Source: Podochytrium sp. JEL0797 (lineage: Eukaryota; Chytridiomycota; Chytridiomycetes; Chytridiales; Chytriomycetaceae). From it: DNA of 10,250 nucleotides. The position numbers and the translations under genes were made by a program. The stretch spans positions 1 through 10,250 of the forward strand of contig JADGJG010000978.1 of the NCBI GenBank assembly GCA_027596195.1, given 5' to 3'. Each line of letters begins with the position of its first letter. Position 1 is the first letter of the stretch. The notes beneath the pieces are model-generated. The model ran no database searches. It saw nothing but the letters and a program-made list of their open reading frames with translations, and was not told where the DNA came from. Below are positions 6,884 through 10,250 of the stretch, piece after piece.

Positions 6884-9403
6884 TCATTCCAAAAATGACA
6901 CGGCTTTCCCTTCCTTCCGCCACGCGTCAGCCCTCAAAAACTCATCCCCACCAGCAGCCCCACCAGACTCGACACTCATACCCCCAGATCCAGTCAACTC
7001 CGCATCTTCGACCACAACCTCATCCAACCCAGTCTCATCCACCTCTCGAGTCTGCTCATCCGCTGCCGCAATCGCCGCATCAATGCTGAAGTGGAAATAC
7101 TTTCCATTCTCCCAATCGTCCAACGGGTTCGGGCTTCCCTTCCCTCCCCTCCCCAGCATCTTCTTGACGGAAGTTTGGAGCTTGCTCATACTCTCCATAC
7201 TCACAACCGACAGCTTTCCGCTATATTGCAGCGACACCGGCGCAATAGGGGGACATGCAGGACTCGGAACACCCGGTGTGGCATCCACCGAAGCAGCCTT
7301 CACTCCACCCCCCGGAACATTCCACAACACCTTGACATGAGACCTCCGCACATGCGTGAAATGAAACGGAACACTCCGACCCGCGAACCGCTCCAAATCC
7401 TCCTTACAGTCCAACAAGGTTTGAAGTCCGGTGTAATCAATGTGATTCACAGCACTGAAATCAAACACAACCGCCCGCAGCGGCGGCAGGTCAATCCCAT
7501 CTTTACTCCTCTTCACCATCTTCTCCTGCATATCATCGTTCCAAACGCGCTCCGAGTTGCTCACAACAGTACCCGTGTACGAGAACCGTTCCACCACGAG
7601 AGCCTTGAACCGTGTCAACAAAAACGTGCTGTTGGGGTACGTCATGCTTTCCTCGGGACGGAACACGAGGATTCCGGGGATGGGTTGTGCGTCGAGCGTG
7701 CAGTCGTCGTAGTCGAAATCTTGATTCTCGGCATCGAACCAGATTCCCGTGCTTGTGCGAGAAAGGATTTTGATTTTGGGGCGCGCGATTCGGACGAGAA
7801 GGACGATGAGGGAGAAGGCGACCGAAGCGTAGATGGCGACTTCGATGGATGCGAAGAACGTAACAACGAGCGCGATCCAGAATCCCACAAAGTCAAGCAC
7901 TAAATAGGAATTAGCCAAAATCATTCTGCGCAAGCTCCAAATAGAACTCACGTTCAACGCGATACAGGCTCTTGAGAATTTTGAAGTTGGCCAACAGCTC
8001 GCTTATGGCTGCGCAAACGATGGCCGCAAGCGACGCATTGGGGATGTAGTAGAGGGCGGGAGTAATGGTAAAGAGTGAAATGATCACGATAATTCCGGTC
8101 ACGAAGGCTGCCAAAGGAGTGCGGCTTCCCGAGCTGCTCTGAATCGCACTTCTCGAAAATGAACCCGTCGCGGGGTAAGCTCCGACGAACGAACCCAGCA
8201 TGTTCGACAGTCCCATGGCAACGAGTTCTTGATTCGCGTTGGGGGTGTATCCATTAAGACGACCGTACGACTTCGAAACTGCGATGTGCTCAAGTAACGA
8301 CAATATCAGGATACCGGGCATGGCCTGGAACACGCTCGACGTCAAGCTCGAATCACCAAGGTTGGGTTGCACAATCCCACTGAGTCCGTAAGGAATGGTC
8401 CCAACGATCGTGAGGTTGATGGACTTGTTGCGGAGGGAATACGAGATTCCGGTGAAAATAACCATCGCGATCGTGTTTCGCAAGAAGTTGACGTATTTGA
8501 GGAACGGGTATTTGGTGCTGGCTGCGCGACAACCGTACTTGAGCCCGAGAATCAAGAACAAGGCCGAGAAACCGAATATGGCATCGTATTTTCCGATCGA
8601 GTTGAGCTTTTGGAGAAAGTCTCCAAGAACGCGGTACGGCGAGTTGTTGGTGTTGATGCCCTTGATCCCGCAGAGAGCTGGAAGCTGACCGATAATGATC
8701 TGGAGACCAGCACCGGAAGTGAATCCTACAAAAAATCGGGACAAGGACCGCGATCAGAACCAATCAACCTAAGTCGCCCAAGGTTTATACCTGATATAAC
8801 AGGCACCGGGACAAAGTCGACAATCATTCCCAGGCGAAACACGCCTAGAAGCAACTGGAAAACTCCGGCGAAGAAACTCAGAGAACACGCGAAAAGAACA
8901 GCTTCTGCGGGGGTCGCATGCGGCATATATGTACTAATAGCCTGACCCGTAACGAGGCTCAGTACCGCGGTCGGCCCAACGCTCACATCTAATTTTGGAG
9001 CGTGGAGCGTGAGCAGGGTAGAATCCATCTTTCCTGACTCACCTTTTGAAGTTGCGAACAAAGCGTAAACGAGGACACCAATGAATGAGGAATAGAGGCC
9101 GTATTCAGCGGGAAGATTGGCAAGCTTTGTCGCATACGCAATCGACTGCAGGAAATCGGAATCAGCACTTGAAGACAAGATAAAGGAAAGAGCTCAGCGT
9201 ACCTGCGGGATCACAACGAGCGCAACAGTCAGACCCGCAATGAAGTCACCCAAGAACCAGCTGCTAGAGTATCGCGGCAGCCAAGATGCGATGGGGAACA
9301 GTTCACTGACGTAACTCTTGGCGAGCTGAGGGAAGTTTTCTTTGATGCTCTTGCCCTTGGCTTTCAGCTCGTCGATTGGGGTAATGGGTTTGTTGAGAGG
9401 CAT
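6884..9403 (-). CDS. SulP-family sulfate permease with C-terminal STAS domain, 763 aa, 5 exons
   Basis: Plasma-membrane sulfate importer of the SLC26/SulP family, probably feeding sulfur assimilation by sulfate uptake. Exons (minus): 9403-9203, 9145-9043, 8988-8791, 8725-7952, 7899-6884; introns of 57, 54, 65 and 52 nt; 764 codons in phase. Splicing restores family motifs: VIPQ/SIAYATKLANLPAEYGLY across intron 1, ATSK/DVSVGPTAVLSLVTG across intron 2, PVISG/FTSGAGLQIIIGQ across intron 3, and YRVE/LLDFVGFW across intron 4. The membrane core runs from about residue 45 to 465 and includes YIPNASLAAIV. The cytosolic part carries GILVFRPEESMTYPN (about 501) and the STAS core LRAVVFDFSAVNHIDYTGLQ (about 566-585). 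A roughly 70-residue Gly/Pro/Ser-rich insert follows FHFTHVRRSHVKVLW before STAS resumes with KYFHFSIDAAIAAA (692-705). Length suits fungal SulP (about 700-850 aa). ATG 9403 has A at -3. Sulfate is inferred from overall resemblance to fungal permeases; other anions are possible in this family. Confidence 0.94.
8989..9042 (-). other. 54-nt in-frame intron of the sulfate permease gene
   Basis: Donor AAAG/GTGAGT, acceptor AAATTAG. It is 54 nt with no stop in frame, so an unspliced transcript would still be translated and add 18 residues (starting GESGKMDST) inside the conserved TSKDVSVGPTAV motif. Removal restores the family consensus exactly, so the spliced form is the functional one. Confidence 0.85.
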
Positions 9404-9645
9404 TTTGCTGGATATAGATGAGGGGGTGCGAGGGATTCAGGAGAGGAAATGGCTGGAGACGGTGGCAAAATGGATTCGAAAAGTGATTTGATTCGCCATG
9501 CAGCGAAAATGGCGAAATCGATTGCGCGACTGCAAAAAAATTCGTCCGATCCATCCATTTGTTACAAGGGAGAAAAAAAGATATCTATTCACAATGAAGA
9601 AGAAATGCAAAAGAAATACAGGAGAAATGCAACCACAAGAGAGGC
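9404..9645 (-). promoter_or_regulatory. Sulfate permease promoter region with 8-bp dyad
   Basis: A 242-bp gap between the MFS stop and the permease start, both on the minus strand. The only structure noticed is a perfect inverted repeat TTCGCCAT-N9-ATGGCGAA at 9492-9516, about 90-110 bp upstream of the permease ATG. I did not find the ATG-RYR-YCAT palindrome described for the Neurospora sulfur regulator CYS3. The MFS 3' end must also lie here, but no AATAAA was seen. Confidence 0.4.
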
Positions 9646-10250
9646 TTATTTCTCCAACTTGGCCAACTCCACATCACCCACCGCCTCATCCCCAAACACA
9701 ATGCCAATTTCCTCCAATGAAAGTCCCTTGGTCTCTGGAACCATGAACCAAGACCAAAAGAACATGAATGCGCAGAAGGCAAAGAAGATCCAGTACACGG
9801 TAGGCTGGTAATCCAAAGCGGCAAACACGATCGGGAAGCAGAAGGCGAGAATCGCGTTCCAGATCCAGTTGGTCATGGTGGCAATTCCGGTTCCCTTGGC
9901 ACGCACGCGGAGTGGGTAGATTTCGGCTTGGTACGACCACACGACTGGGCCCCAGGTGGCAGCGAAACTGATGAGGAAAACGTAGATGAAAATGATGGCT
10001 CCCCACGAGAAGGATTGGTTGCGGTCCGAGAGAGTGAGGAAAGTGAAAACTCCTGCGTGTCCAATGGCCATTCCCATGGCTCCCCAGATGAGGAGACTCT
10101 TGCGACCGAAACGCTCGACGGCCCACATGGCGGGGAAGGTGGCGATGAGGTTAATGGCGGCGTTGGCAAGCGGGAAAGCGATAACAGTCTGGTCATACGA
10201 GAATCCCATGGCCTTGAAGATGGACGCCGAGTAGTAAAGAATCACGTTGA
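9646..10250 (-). CDS. MFS sugar porter, C-terminal part (truncated by window edge)
   Basis: Hexose/disaccharide transporter of the major facilitator superfamily, plasma membrane. About 200 C-terminal residues are visible, without introns, from NVILYYSASIFKAMG at the right edge to TAA at 9648-9646. This covers roughly helices 7-12. Sugar-porter signatures are present: the NxxxYY start of helix 7, VERFGRKSLL (the GRK/R motif between helices 8 and 9), WGPVVWSYQAEIYPLRVRAK with TGIATMTNW in the helix 10-11 region, and PETKGLSLEEI after helix 12. The cytosolic tail is short (FGDEAVGDVELAKLEK). The substrate cannot be named from this half. It lies upstream of the sulfate permease on the same strand with its own promoter outside the window. 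Confidence 0.92.
   Translation of the reverse strand, partial: NVILYYSASIFKAMGFSYDQTVIAFPLANAAINLIATFPAMWAVERFGRKSLLIWGAMGMAIGHAGVFTFLTLSDRNQSFSWGAIIFIYVFLISFAATWGPVVWSYQAEIYPLRVRAKGTGIATMTNWIWNAILAFCFPIVFAALDYQPTVYWIFFAFCAFMFFWSWFMVPETKGLSLEEIGIVFGDEAVGDVELAKLEK

Noticed and set aside
7091..7903. Plus-strand 270-codon frame opposite the sulfate permease
   Set aside because: The antisense strand encodes the clear STAS domain and last membrane helices; this frame is low-complexity Arg/His/Glu.
9449..9811. Plus-strand frame starting MAGDGGKMDSKSDL across the permease promoter and MFS end
   Set aside because: Its second half is antisense to the MFS PETKG region and the first half has no recognisable feature.
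1..10250. tRNA, rRNA, CRISPR arrays, transposon ends
   Set aside because: No cloverleaf-like, rRNA-like, evenly spaced repeat or terminal inverted repeat structure was noticed; by-eye reading cannot exclude diverged cases.

Overview
The window reads as compact fungal nuclear DNA. Genes are short-spaced on both strands and cut by small GT-AG introns of about 48-69 nt, and each intron used below joins exons in a consistent phase. The gene content (a SulP sulfate permease with STAS domain, an MFS sugar porter, and a seven-transmembrane protein with a C-terminal RGS domain) fits a fungus. An early-diverging zoosporic fungus (chytrid-type) is my inference from gene style only; nothing here proves the phylum. 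No bacterial features, tRNA, rRNA, CRISPR array or transposon were seen.

Layout, left to right. (1) 1-491, plus: 3' part of a beta-propeller-like gene, interrupted by an in-frame TAA. (2) 869-1570, plus: intronless 233-aa protein made of three tandem four-cysteine modules, with no signal peptide; family not recognised. (3) 4815-1671, minus: eight-exon gene for a 917-aa 7TM-RGS protein (AtRGS1/GprK type), with a very long third cytoplasmic-side loop and an RGS domain split by about 310 residues. (4) 5243-5633, plus: small single-pass membrane protein whose reading frame hops in the middle. (5) 6763-5832, minus: four-exon, 253-aa single-pass membrane protein of unknown family. (6) 9403-6884, minus: five-exon, 763-aa SulP sulfate permease. 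(7) 10250-9646, minus: C-terminal part of an MFS sugar transporter running off the right edge.

Genes 2 and 3 converge, with interleaved poly(A) signals about 14 nt apart. Genes 3 and 4 diverge from a shared 427-bp promoter region. Genes 4 and 5 converge. Genes 5, 6 and 7 lie head-to-tail on the minus strand. There is no operon. The genes share a membrane/surface theme (receptor-like RGS, two transporters, two single-pass proteins), but I see no direct evidence that they work in one pathway. The most unusual items are the interrupted RGS domain, the orphan triple-repeat 12-cysteine protein, and two genes (1 and 4) whose frames are broken in ways that are either assembly errors or real decay.
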